Position numbers and translations under genes: made by a program | The notes under the pieces: generated by a model | The model's database searches: none | What the model saw: the letters and a program-made list of their open reading frames with translations, nothing else | What the model was told of the DNA's origin: nothing | NCBI GenBank assembly: GCA_029571495.1 | Contig: JAKPSO010000486.1 | Span: 1 to 27,753, forward strand | DNA from: Pseudomonadota bacterium | Lineage (GTDB): Bacteria > Pseudomonadota > Gammaproteobacteria > Burkholderiales > Casimicrobiaceae | Direction of reading: 5' to 3' | DNA: 27,753 nt | Part shown: in pieces, positions 1-8,335 of the stretch | How the letters are laid out: the number at the start of each line of letters is the position of its first letter | Position numbering within the stretch: position 1 is the first letter of the stretch

Positions 1-287
1 CCTAAGAAAAGTGTGTAACCGTCCGGCTCAGCCCTTGCCGCGAGTTCCGCGCCGACGACCCCGCCCGCGCCGCCGCGGTTGTCAACGATGACGCGCTGGC
101 CCAGCGTTTGTGAGAGGTTCTCTCCAATCAGACGCGCCAAAGTGTCATTACCGCCGCCAGCCGCGAACGGCACGATGAGGCGAATAGGCTTGTTGGGCCA
201 TGCGGGCTCAGCAGCGTTTGCGGAGGCGATCAGCGGCAGCAGAGCCAAGGTCTTGAGGGCGTACCGGCGGCCTGCGCGTAGTGGCAC
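1..287 (-). CDS. Bug/TctC-family solute receptor, 5' part only (runs off the window)
   Basis: The minus strand encodes a signal peptide (R-R-Y-ALKTLALLPLIASANA, likely cleaved before AEPAW) followed by the classic Bug/TctC opening WPNKPIRLIVPFAAGGG. After that come ARLIGENL, a GQRVIVDNRGGAGG stretch and AEPDGYTLFLG at the window edge. Proteins of this family are periplasmic receptors for small carboxylates, often feeding tripartite tricarboxylate transporters; only about 95 of the usual ~320 residues are visible. The start is uncertain: GTG at 287 gives a compact signal peptide, while in-frame ATGs at 308 and 317 lie inside two palindromes. None has a clear Shine-Dalgarno sequence. It lies about 200 bp downstream of the cytochrome gene on the same strand. 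The ligand cannot be told from this fragment. Confidence 0.9.
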   Translation of the reverse strand, partial: MPLRAGRRYALKTLALLPLIASANAAEPAWPNKPIRLIVPFAAGGGNDTLARLIGENLSQTLGQRVIVDNRGGAGGVVGAELAARAEPDGYTLFL

Positions 288-291
288 ATCG

Positions 292-319
292 TTTGTATAC
301 AAATGCATGCAATGCATGC
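292..319. promoter_or_regulatory. Tandem palindromes upstream of the Bug receptor gene (possible GntR-type operator)
   Basis: Bases 292-303 read TTTGTATACAAA, a perfect 12-bp palindrome. Bases 305-319 read GCATGC-AAT-GCATGC, a second inverted repeat. TTGTATACAA-like sites are typical of FadR-subgroup GntR repressors, which often control carboxylate uptake genes. No regulator gene is visible here, so the assignment is inference. If the site is an operator, the GTG at 287 is favoured as start because it leaves the palindromes untranslated. Confidence 0.45.
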
Positions 320-464
320 TAACGAAGATTTCACTGCAGCCAGAGGGCCGCGTTTCGCTTTTCAAGTTGTGCAGACGAACCCTTTGCACCGGGCGACCAA
401 GGACAGTGCCGCGACGAGACGGTTCCGTGGGTTACTTTCGTTCCATTAGACGGTTGGTTTCACC

Positions 465-477
465 AGACCGGGGGTCT
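465..477 (-). terminator. Short GC-rich hairpin after the cytochrome gene
   Basis: AGACC-GGG-GGTCT is a perfect 5-bp stem starting about 10 bases past the stop of the cytochrome gene on the minus strand. It has no following U tract, so it is at best a weak terminator. Confidence 0.2.
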
Positions 478-486
478 TGTGCATCG

Positions 487-3400
487 CTAGTAAGCCGGAG
501 CGCACATCACGACGCCTTCGTGCAACCATCCGCGAGCCACCACGTCGGCAAGCGCCGCTGGGTTGGTGGAGAAGCGGTGGTTACCGTCGATGTTTCGATT
601 TACGCCGTTGTTGTAGGCGCGGTAGACGGGCACGGTGTTCGCGGGACACGTACCGTTCGTTGTCGGCGTCGTCGTGAAGTCGAGACCCTCGAAATTTAGT
701 CGCGGCTGCGTCGCTGGGATCTGTGTTTGTAGCGTTTTGAGGAGATCGCACTCGCTTTGCACGGCAGTGTAGAAATGCGAGTTGGGTCCGGGGCTCACGC
801 TTCCGTAGAACCTGCAGACAGGGGTGCTGCCGCCTTGTTTGAACCATTCCCCCGTGCGACTCCAACCGCTTTCGGGATGCGCGTCAAGTAGTGCAATGTC
901 GTTTGCGCTGCCGGTGATGAAGTATTGATCGACAGAGGCAAGGTAATACTCGACGACGGCGTTCGACGCGACGGGGCCACCGTTTAGCGCCAGTCGCTTG
1001 CCGTTACCCGGCGGTGCGCAGGTAAACGTGAGCGGTTGTGCGGCGCTCGCGAGCGCGCGCAAAGCCGTGTCAGAGAGAACTTCGCCGGTTCGCATCTGCC
1101 ACGCGCTGTCACTTCGAAGAATGCCGCTATACGGTGCGCCGTCAATCGTGCCGCGAACGACTAAGTCGCACGCGGGACGTGGGGCATTGACTTGCGCCTG
1201 TTGTTTAAGGAGCGCGAGTCGCGCCTCAACCGCCGCGGTCGTGCCCGGCCGCAACGTGACCTGTTGACCAACGACTGGCAGGTAGTCGCTATCCATTGCA
1301 AGCATGAACGCGGCCATTTGGGCCCGCGAAGTAGCAACTGGTGCGGGGAAATTAAATACCGGGTCGCTAAAGAAGGACGCCAAAGTGTCGGTGCCACCAT
1401 CATTGGAAAAACCGAACCCGCGAATTTGCGGACCGGTCGGTGCGCTACCGTCTGCGCTAAACCCAAACATACCGATCTTTTGATACACGTTTCGCAGCTG
1501 AGGCACCTTGAAGTTTTCGGTAATGCGAAACCCTTCAAAAGTCATCAAGCCACCGGTTCCAAATTTGCCCGCCGTGGGATCTAACGTGTGGCAGTGATTG
1601 CAGCTCCCAAGGAGCGTCATGTTGTTTTGATTCAGGTAGATATTGCGCCCGGCCGTTTCTGCGGCTGTCAAAGAATTGTCGAGTGCGCGAACCGGATTCG
1701 GAGGCATTTTCAAAGCCATCGCGAAGTCAGTGAAGGCCTGCATTTCGGCGTCGCTGAGCGGCGTTTGCCGTCCGACTAAACCAACAAATGCGGGATTAAA
1801 TTCTTTGAACGAGGCTTCTTCCAGAGTTTCAAGCGCGCCGCGAACGTTCTGCCGATTCGTGCCTGTGCGATCGCCGCGCCAGTGGGTTGGCCCATTCCCA
1901 GCCATGCCACGCAGCGTTTGCGTGGTCATCGGCCCCTTCATCGGATGAAAGCGTGGCGTGGTCTTCGGGCTATTTGAGACGTATGCGTTCGGATTGTTTT
2001 TGGGCGCATCGTCCGGGTTGCCGAGGTCCCAAGCGAGGTGATCCATGTCAGCAAATGTGTGACACGAGGCGCAGGCCGTCGTGCCATTGCTTGAGGTCAA
2101 ATTCGCGTCGTAGAGAAACCGTCTGCCATCGCGCGTGCGCATGCTCTCTGGCGTGAAAAGGATAGTCGAACCAACGACGCTTCGTGTGGCCGTGTTGACG
2201 ATGCTAATGCGGTGCGCTGTATGCGAGTAGACATAGAGGCGCGAACCAGCGGCGTTAAGTGCGAGGCCCGCAGGACCATCCGGCACCGCAATGTGCTGCG
2301 AGCTGTCGGCGGAAAATGTCGCGCTGTTCAATGTATTCGTCGGCAGTGCCGCGACTTTGTTTGAGCCGAGTGCCGCGACGTAGAGCGTCTCGCCGCCGGG
2401 GCTAAACACTAATGATGTGGGTTGAGATAGTGATCGCGCTTTGTTCGCTGCGCTGATCGCTTCGCCCTGCGCCAACGAGAAATTGACGTGTGAATTGAGG
2501 TGCACTGCGTCCACGTTGCCTGTGGCTACATCGACCACGCTCACACGACTTTCGGCCACATTCCCTCGTACGGTCGACGCTTTCGTGCCCGGGCCTTCAA
2601 ATCGCACGTGGTTGCGCGCTTCGGTGTTGCTGACGTAGACCTTTCCGCTCTGTGGGTGCACCGCCATGTTGAAAAGCGTGGTGCCCACGCCACTGACGCG
2701 TCGCGCGATCGCGGGCACGGCTGCGTTCGCATCGATGGCGAATAAGTCGTAATCGGGCAGCGAAAACTTGACCGAAGACGACCAATTGGTTTTAGCTTCG
2801 TCGCGCCATGCGCTACCGTCGAACTTCACGATCAGACCGGTGTCCGGCGCGAGTGTGCCATCGGCGCTCGCGGTCGGTCCGGGCTTGCGTCCGGTTACCG
2901 CATCTCGATGCAGCGTCGTTGTACCGTTGCCCGAAAAGAGTGCGCGGCGTAGACCGTCGCCCCATCGGAACTGACAGCCAGCGCTCGCGGCGTGTCCGCA
3001 AACAGCGAGAGGATCGTCAGCGGATTGCCGTTGAGCGAATCGTCCAAACGATTGGCTTCGAAGACCCAAACATCCGCTCGCCCTTGACCTGGGTTGAGCA
3101 ACGTCAGCGAATCCGCGCCGGCTCGGTTCTGTCCACGCCAGGCTGCGGTAATAAACGCGCGGTCTCGGTTCGGCCCCGCGAAGACAACGTCACGTGGTTC
3201 GTCGCCAACTTGAAGCGTTCGAAGTACGCGTGGCGTGCCGTCGACCCGCACAACGCTCACGGAATCCGACAGATGATTGACGACCCAAATTTCATTGCTG
3301 TTGCGTTCCGCCACAGCAACCGGCTCTAGGCCCACGGATACGCTGCTTGCGAGGCGTAGGTTATCGCCGTCAACCGCGTAGATCTCCAGACAATGGGCCG

Positions 3401-3668
3401 GACGATTGGTGACGTAAAGTCGGGCGCCGTCCGCGGAGAGCGCGATGGGACGAACGGGGCCCGCCTCGAACATTGTCACGGTGCCGGGCATGCCATCTTC
3501 AGTGACCGCGTCAACTCCCGTGCCGCACTGAAAGACCGGGCGCTGCAGAATCGTCCCAAGCGACTGCTCGACGTCGGCAGCAGCACCTTGGCTCGGCGCC
3601 GTCTGCGAGAAGAGCGCCGCGCCAAGCACCGCGAGCACGAGGCACATGAAGAATGAAACAAGTCGCAT
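487..3668 (-). pseudogene. YVTN beta-propeller / di-haem cytochrome / DUF5648-like protein, interrupted by one frameshift
   Basis: Two overlapping frames make one protein of about 1,060 residues. The first (ATG at 3668, GAGG ribosome site six bases upstream) has a signal peptide and propeller-like repeats (IALSADGARLYVTN, EPVAVAERNSNEIWVVN, ALAVSSDGATVYAA) and is lost near 2943. The second resumes with LFSGNGTTTLHRDAV, more propeller repeats, then CASCH and CNHCH haem-binding motifs about 157 residues apart, with TPRFHPMKGPMTTQTLRGM between them as in MauG/cytochrome-peroxidase-like proteins. The C-terminal ~150 residues (YYLASVDQYFITG, HFYTAVQSECDLL, HRFSTNPAALADVVARGW) resemble DUF5648 repeats. 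The product should be periplasmic or exported and bind two c-type haems. One extra base in the T4 run (plus-strand A4 at 2934-2937) would restore the frame. It lies 55 bp downstream of the lipase. The substrate is unknown. Confidence 0.85.
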
Positions 3669-3723
3669 AACGGCCTCGTGCAGATTGCCGCTCGCTCGCG
3701 GACGAAATTGAAATTCCCGGTCG

Positions 3724-4878
3724 CTAAATCTGGTTGATGACGCTACGTGCCATCGAGGCGATCTCGCGCATCATTTTTTCGAGCGCCCAACGGATGAACT
3801 GTAGCGTGAGCGGAACGCCGGTTGTTACCGTGCGCCCGACAAATTTCAAGATCGCCGTCATGATCGCTTCGACATACCAACTGACGTCTTTCACCAGCTT
3901 CACGCCCATGCTGAGCACGTACGCGAGGGCGTCTAACAGGCTCACGCCTGCGGCCAAATAGGGCTGCAAGCCAATCATCGCGCCTTCCAAAATCTTTCGC
4001 AGCACCCAATCAAGAGCGATGCCAATCATCTCCATCGCGCGCGCGCCGTAGTTTTGGATCCAGCCTCCGGCTTTCACCCGCCGGAGCCAACTTTCGATTT
4101 GACGGTCGGACAGGGTCTGTTCACCGCTGCTCGCCAGGCCGGCGTAGGTTTGGTTGCCGATGAGCTTGATGTAGCTCGCTTCCATCTTGTGTGCGGTGGG
4201 GCGAATACGCTCGTTGGCGCCGCAGGCAAGTGCGTACCCGATTTGCCCGGCTGGGACGTGCGTGAACGGGAAGAGCGGCACCATGGGAACCGGGTCAGCA
4301 GGGTGGTAGACGCGAAAAATGTTCTTCGCGCCGACGCGGTTAGTAAGTGCCTTCGTGAAATCAATCATCCCCACGCGAGGGCAACCAAAGGTGTAGAGCT
4401 TCACCTGAGCGCCGCGATAGCTGAGGTGATCCGCAGCCAAGGTGGCGAGTGCACCACCTAGACTGTGGCCGATGCAGTGCACCGTCGTACCGGCCAAAGT
4501 GTTGGCTGGCAGGCTACGATCAATTTGATCCTGTAGCGAACGCCAAGTGCGATTGAAACCTGTGTGTACTGTCGTGCCGCTCGGGCCGGGTACCCCCAGG
4601 CCAATCAGTGCGTCCGTCATCGCGTCAGCGGCGCCGTCGGTGCCGCGGATAGTCACGATCACTTCTTTACGCGTTGCGTCAGAGTTGCCGCTCGCCACGA
4701 AACCAAACCCGGACAGCGACCCGGTACCCAATCCACTCACTCCGCTGACTCGGTTTCCCACGGAAAAATTTGGCGGGAGCTTCAACGCATCGGGTTTGAT
4801 AAGTTCGATTGCGCGGTCCTTAACGAGGTAGGCTGCGTTTGCCAACTCGGCGGCTTGGGCGGGGGTCAATTGCGGCAC
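3724..4878 (-). CDS. Class 3 (GHSLG) lipase family protein
   Basis: A 384-residue alpha/beta-hydrolase with the lipase_3 layout: VIVTIRGTDG near residue 74, VHTGF near 104, the nucleophile elbow HCIGHSLGGALA with Ser139, LYTFGCPRVG near 161, then DPVPMVP (Asp195) and HKMEASYIKL (His230) as the likely rest of the triad. The last ~120 residues are an amphipathic/hydrophobic extension (GVSLLDALAYVLSMGVKLV) not needed for catalysis, which could contact membranes. There is no signal peptide. Translation starts at GTG 4878, eight bases after AAGGAG. It follows the DUF6795-like gene by 26 bp, so they are probably co-transcribed. It could be a secreted enzyme using a non-Sec route, an antibacterial phospholipase effector, or an ordinary lipase; the family call is firm, the role is not. 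Confidence 0.9.
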   Translation of the reverse strand: MPQLTPAQAAELANAAYLVKDRAIELIKPDALKLPPNFSVGNRVSGVSGLGTGSLSGFGFVASGNSDATRKEVIVTIRGTDGAADAMTDALIGLGVPGPSGTTVHTGFNRTWRSLQDQIDRSLPANTLAGTTVHCIGHSLGGALATLAADHLSYRGAQVKLYTFGCPRVGMIDFTKALTNRVGAKNIFRVYHPADPVPMVPLFPFTHVPAGQIGYALACGANERIRPTAHKMEASYIKLIGNQTYAGLASSGEQTLSDRQIESWLRRVKAGGWIQNYGARAMEMIGIALDWVLRKILEGAMIGLQPYLAAGVSLLDALAYVLSMGVKLVKDVSWYVEAIMTAILKFVGRTVTTGVPLTLQFIRWALEKMMREIASMARSVINQI

Positions 4879-4904
4879 AGGGATGTCTCCTTACATCGTT
4901 GGGC

Positions 4905-5303
4905 TTACTTCGCGGAAAGTGTCACGCGGATACCGGGGTCGGGGCCGATAAACGTCGGCTGAGCCGTCGGATCGAACACGAAGTCGAGTGGCTTTCCGCC
5001 GTACTCACCGTTATGGTCGTAGTTGCGTTTAACGGTGGCGTAGATCAACGTTTCGACGCCGTTGACCGTGACTTTGATGTCCTGCGTCACGACGGCTTCG
5101 TGCGGAATGATGCTCGCCATGATTGAGCTAAATGTGACTTCCGGAAACGAGAAATTGCCGCCCGCGTCTGTGGTCGCTTTATCGGTTGCTTGTTTGTCGC
5201 TGAATCCGCCCTTGTACCAACGAGTGACTGAGGCGCCGGCGACCGGTTTGCCTGCGATGACAATTTTTCCAGTAACGGGTGAGAACAACACAAACTTAGC
5301 CAT
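4905..5303 (-). CDS. DUF6795-like protein upstream of the lipase
   Basis: From ATG 5303 the protein has 132 residues and opens KFVLFSPVTGKIVIAGKPVAGA, followed by TTDAGGNFSFPEV, an Ig-like/carboxypeptidase-regulatory-like beta fold as in DUF6795 proteins. It continues with HEAVVTQDIKVTVNG and a PLDFVFDP end. ATG 5303 has GGAG six bases upstream and matches where such proteins usually begin. The frame stays open to ATG 5423, adding an arginine-rich stretch and VFALVFPFFFLVAC, which looks like a lipobox (Cys36 of the long form). That upstream start has no ribosome site. If the long form is real, this is a lipoprotein. Function unknown; the tight spacing to the lipase suggests a joint role. Confidence 0.7.
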   Translation of the reverse strand: MAKFVLFSPVTGKIVIAGKPVAGASVTRWYKGGFSDKQATDKATTDAGGNFSFPEVTFSSIMASIIPHEAVVTQDIKVTVNGVETLIYATVKRNYDHNGEYGGKPLDFVFDPTAQPTFIGPDPGIRVTLSAK

Positions 5304-5490
5304 CGAAGACTCCGCACAAGCGACCAAAAAGAAGAAAGGGAATACGAGCGCGAACACGCGGACGCACCGCCGTCGAACGGAGTCGAAATCGGCAGCAAAT
5401 AGTGAGCGAGCAAGCGAGATCATTGTGTGAGCGTAGCCTCGTGAGTCGGCAGTGTCAACGGAGCAAATCAGTTACCAAGGGGCATCAAGC

Positions 5491-5509
5491 ACCCGTTTTC
5501 GAGACGGGT
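5491..5509 (-). terminator. Hairpin between cupin gene and DUF6795-like gene
   Basis: ACCCGT (5491-5496) and ACGGGT (5504-5509) form a perfect inverted repeat about 100 bases past the cupin stop on the minus strand. It lacks a clean U tract. The remaining sequence of the 5424-5606 gap shows nothing else firm. Confidence 0.25.
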
Positions 5510-5606
5510 TAATGAGTGGACGGAATCACATCCACCGGAGTGACATGGAAATCAAAATATTTTTCAACGAACCGGCCAAGCAAGACTTGAGCTGCAAATA
5601 CACAAC

Positions 5607-6122
5607 TCAGATTTCACCGTCCCAATAGTCCAAATCGTCCTTTACGCGGTGCATGCGGCCTCCGCGCAGGAGGGTTTCTGGACTGTCCTTAGCGAAGGCT
5701 AGGTACTTGCCGGAATCCGGGTATTCACAAATCTCCGCATCCGCGCGCGTACTCGCCGACAGATACTTCAGAGGCGCATCTGACGTATTGATGAGTTGAT
5801 GTGGATACTCGGGTCCGGCCGGAATGAAAATTGCGTCACCGGCCACTACTGGAATCATTTCTCCGGCGACGCGCAACGTGCCGCGACCTTCCAGAATCAT
5901 GAACATTTCTTCTTCAACATAGTGGAAGTGGTAAGGGCAAGCCCGTTTGCCCGGCGGCACAATGTCGACCGATAGGCCCATTTGCTTCGCAGCTGTTCCG
6001 CGCGCGAGGCGTTTGCTCAGCGTTCCATCGTAATGCCGCGCGCGATCAGATGTCTGCCACGATTCATCGGGCTGCGCGAAGCTTCGCACGAGGTTTTGTT
6101 TGAGTTCCTCAACTTTGGTCAT
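5607..6122 (-). CDS. Cupin-domain protein
   Basis: A 171-residue single cupin. Motif 1 is PGKRACPYHFHYVEEEMFMILEG (His65, His67, Glu71), and motif 2 is GDAIFIPAGPEYPHQLIN (Gly95, Pro101, His108, Asn112). A divalent metal site (His, His, Glu, His) is therefore intact. Residues 37-55 (SKRLARGTAAKQMGLSVDI) form the lead-in strand typical of sugar-isomerase-like or quercetinase-like cupins. ATG 6122 is preceded by AGGAG; upstream codons in the same frame overlap the YaeQ gene and are not needed. It follows YaeQ by 37 bp and is likely in the same transcript. The substrate cannot be predicted. Confidence 0.88.
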   Translation of the reverse strand: MTKVEELKQNLVRSFAQPDESWQTSDRARHYDGTLSKRLARGTAAKQMGLSVDIVPPGKRACPYHFHYVEEEMFMILEGRGTLRVAGEMIPVVAGDAIFIPAGPEYPHQLINTSDAPLKYLSASTRADAEICEYPDSGKYLAFAKDSPETLLRGGRMHRVKDDLDYWDGEI

Positions 6123-6159
6123 GGCTGCTCCTATTGACTCAGGCGTCGTGAACCTAGCG

Positions 6160-6720
6160 TTAGTCGGCGCTCGGCATAAGCTGCGCGATCTCAACTTGAA
6201 CGCGCTCGTTGGCGTCGGAAAACCAAACTTCGCCATCTTGAATCATGCACTGCAGATCAAGCGCTCGATCGGCCATCGCCGCGAGGAGCTTGCTCGATGT
6301 TGATGACACTGCGCGAACGGTTAGCTTCTCTTGCCGTTGCAAGGCGTCGCGATTGGCTTGCCACCACATGTCAACCGTGCGCCCGCCGCCGTACGCCAAC
6401 AGCGTCACCACGTCGGAGCGGCCACAGGCGCGCCGCAATAGTTTTTCGTCTGGCAAACCGACTTCGATCCATTGCGTGATGCGCCCCGTTAAGTCACGCT
6501 CCCAGAGCGCAGGTTCGTCGTCCGACGAAAGCCCTTTGCCAAATTCAAGGGGCTCTTGGGCTTGACCCGAATACAGTGCGAACGCCAGAACACGAGTCAT
6601 CATGCGTTCATTGGTCTCCGAAGGATGCCGCGCAACAGTCAGGACATGGTCTGCGTAATAGCCGCGATCAATGTCGGAGACATTTAGCGCGGCGCGAAAG
6701 ATTGTCGATTTGAGAGCCAT
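6160..6720 (-). CDS. yaeQ: YaeQ family protein
   Basis: The protein has 186 residues, close to the ~181 of Escherichia coli YaeQ, and carries the family pattern from end to end: ALKSTIFRAALNVSDIDRGYYADH, ARHPSETNERMMTRVLAFAL, GKGLSSDDEPALWERDLTG, WIEVGLPDEKLLRRACGRSD and a WW-containing segment. YaeQ has a PD-(D/E)XK-like fold; its cellular role is not settled. ATG 6720 fits the family start. The 138-bp gap to the divergent J/RDD gene must hold its promoter. The cupin gene follows 37 bp downstream. Confidence 0.95.
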   Translation of the reverse strand: MALKSTIFRAALNVSDIDRGYYADHVLTVARHPSETNERMMTRVLAFALYSGQAQEPLEFGKGLSSDDEPALWERDLTGRITQWIEVGLPDEKLLRRACGRSDVVTLLAYGGGRTVDMWWQANRDALQRQEKLTVRAVSSTSSKLLAAMADRALDLQCMIQDGEVWFSDANERVQVEIAQLMPSAD

Positions 6721-6858
6721 CCGAACCTGACCACGAGCGCATCATTGCGCGAAGCGCCATATTGTCGGCGATTTAGCGATGCGAGCCCCTTGCGCTCGAT
6801 TGGTGAATAATTCGTGCGACACTTTTCTATCAGCGAATAGCCTTAAGAAGCCGCATTT

Positions 6859-8322
6859 GTGACTCATCCCGCGAACGCCGCGCCGCCAACTGCGGTCGAG
6901 CCGAAAACATGTTATGAAGTGCTGGGCGTGACCTACTATGCGTCGGCTGATGAAGTTCGGCGCGGCTGGGAGAACGCGCTACAAAAACTCGAGCACGAGA
7001 CAATGCTCCGACTCGCCGGTGCGCCGCCCGATGGGCAGGCTGCGACTGAACGTCGTGCAATAACGCACGCGTTCATGACGCTCAACGACCCGTTGCGACG
7101 CCGAGAGTACAACGCATGGCTCGCGTCGCAGACCAATCCGGGTCACGACCAAACTGAAAACCAGGAGCCATTGGATCGCGCGGCGGGGACTGGCGCGGTG
7201 TCGTCGATGGCGACGAGATCGGCCGTGCATGTTGTGTCCGACGACAAGTCGCACTCGGTGCGCGCAAACGCCCTGATTCCGGAGTCGCCGAATTTCGGGC
7301 CAGCGCCAACCAAGGAGGCACCGATTGACTTACGCGCTGGTCTGGGCGAGCGACAAGCGCGCGCCGAAGATGCACGCAGCGAGACATACTACGGCGCTGG
7401 CGACTACGCACCGTTGGGGGTGCGTTTCGCGGCCATGGTAGTCGATGGAGTCCTGCTCTGCTTTATCGGTGCAGTGGTGCTCAGTGTCTCCGCCGCCGTT
7501 TCGCACCGCAACGTTGCGAACGGCGACGATTCGTTTTTGGCCGCGTTTGGTGTCGGGAGTGTGCTGTTGCTCTTGGTGACCGGGGCGTTGTACTACGCGT
7601 TCGGCGAGAGCGGAAAGCATCGGGCGACGCTGGGGAAATGGTGGTTAGGAATTGAGGTAGTGCGTAGTGATGGCGAAACGCGCGTCGGATTCTTGCGTGC
7701 GCTGATTCGGTACGTATTGCGGCACTTCGACGCCACGGTCGTCATGCTGGGTTACCTGATGACGTTCGTCTCGGAGCGCAAGCAAACGCTGCATGATCGC
7801 CTATCTGACTGCGTCGTCCTCACAGCGCGGGCGCCACCACGTCGTTGGCCACTGCTAGTCGTTGGCGTCGTCGCGGGGTTCGTGCTGGTCACGTCGATTG
7901 TGTTGCCGCGTCTACTGTCTGGTTCGCGCTCAGAGGTGGCAGGCCCAGCGAAGCTCGCTCCAAGCGATGAGCGCTTCGATCCGACGAGTGCGGGGCCGCG
8001 GCGAGATGAGGTTGGGCTGGCGTATTCGACGGCGATGAGCCTTCGAAACTCACTGTCGGAGTACTTTACGACCAACGGGCGGTGGCCTGCGCCGGACGCG
8101 CTTGGTCAACTTATCGAGCGCAGCTCACGACCCGCCTCATTGCAGGCGCATGAAGCCAAACTGTATCCGGAAGGCGTGTTCTCGGTGTCGCTTGGTGCGA
8201 CGCCTCAAGGTACCGCGCGATTGGTGTTTACGCCGCTTCCCTCGACCTCACCTGTCGAATGGGGGTGTACACCGATCAACATCGCCCTAGCTTCGATGAT
8301 TGAGAAGTGCCGCGGCGAGTAA
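6859..8322 (+). CDS. J-like / RDD membrane / pilin-like fusion protein
   Basis: 487 residues in three parts. Residues ~16-90 look like a J-domain (CYEVLGVTYYASADEVRRGW, then AFMTLNDPLRRREYNAWL), but the HPD tripeptide is missing: the expected place reads QKLEHETML. Residues ~175-325 are an RDD domain (PLGVRFAAMVVDGVLLCFIG, GKHRATLGKWWLGIEVV, QTLHDRLSDCVVL) with about three membrane spans. A further span follows (WPLLVVGVVAGFVLVTSIVL, ~330-350). The last ~100 residues resemble the globular part of type IV pilins: LSEYFTTNGRWPAP and a terminal pair of cysteines in EWGC...EKCRGE. The start is GTG 6859 with a weak purine-rich site upstream. Likely an inner-membrane protein with a cytoplasmic J-like head and periplasmic tail. 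No partner is evident; the gene stands alone. Confidence 0.85.
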   Translation: MTHPANAAPPTAVEPKTCYEVLGVTYYASADEVRRGWENALQKLEHETMLRLAGAPPDGQAATERRAITHAFMTLNDPLRRREYNAWLASQTNPGHDQTENQEPLDRAAGTGAVSSMATRSAVHVVSDDKSHSVRANALIPESPNFGPAPTKEAPIDLRAGLGERQARAEDARSETYYGAGDYAPLGVRFAAMVVDGVLLCFIGAVVLSVSAAVSHRNVANGDDSFLAAFGVGSVLLLLVTGALYYAFGESGKHRATLGKWWLGIEVVRSDGETRVGFLRALIRYVLRHFDATVVMLGYLMTFVSERKQTLHDRLSDCVVLTARAPPRRWPLLVVGVVAGFVLVTSIVLPRLLSGSRSEVAGPAKLAPSDERFDPTSAGPRRDEVGLAYSTAMSLRNSLSEYFTTNGRWPAPDALGQLIERSSRPASLQAHEAKLYPEGVFSVSLGATPQGTARLVFTPLPSTSPVEWGCTPINIALASMIEKCRGE

Positions 8323-8335
8323 TGCGCCGATCACG

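Noticed and set aside
2931..2950. Programmed -1 ribosomal frameshift in the cytochrome gene
   Set aside because: The zero-frame codons CAC TCT TTT CGG give no X-XXY-YYZ slippery heptamer, and the protein family is not known to need one; an indel is simpler.
2808..3329. Long plus-strand open frame opposite the cytochrome gene
   Set aside because: Arg-rich, no family resemblance and no ribosome site; it mirrors a GC-rich coding strand.
5304..5423. Lipoprotein signal in front of the DUF6795-like protein
   Set aside because: Not used for the called start because ATG 5303 has GGAG at six bases and ATG 5423 has none; kept as an open alternative because of the lipobox-like FFFLVAC.
5545..5628. 27-codon plus-strand frame (MEIKIFFNEPAKQDLSCKYT...) with GGAG four bases before ATG
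   Set aside because: Very short, overlaps the 3' end of the cupin gene, spacing of the ribosome site is tight, and no support from any family.
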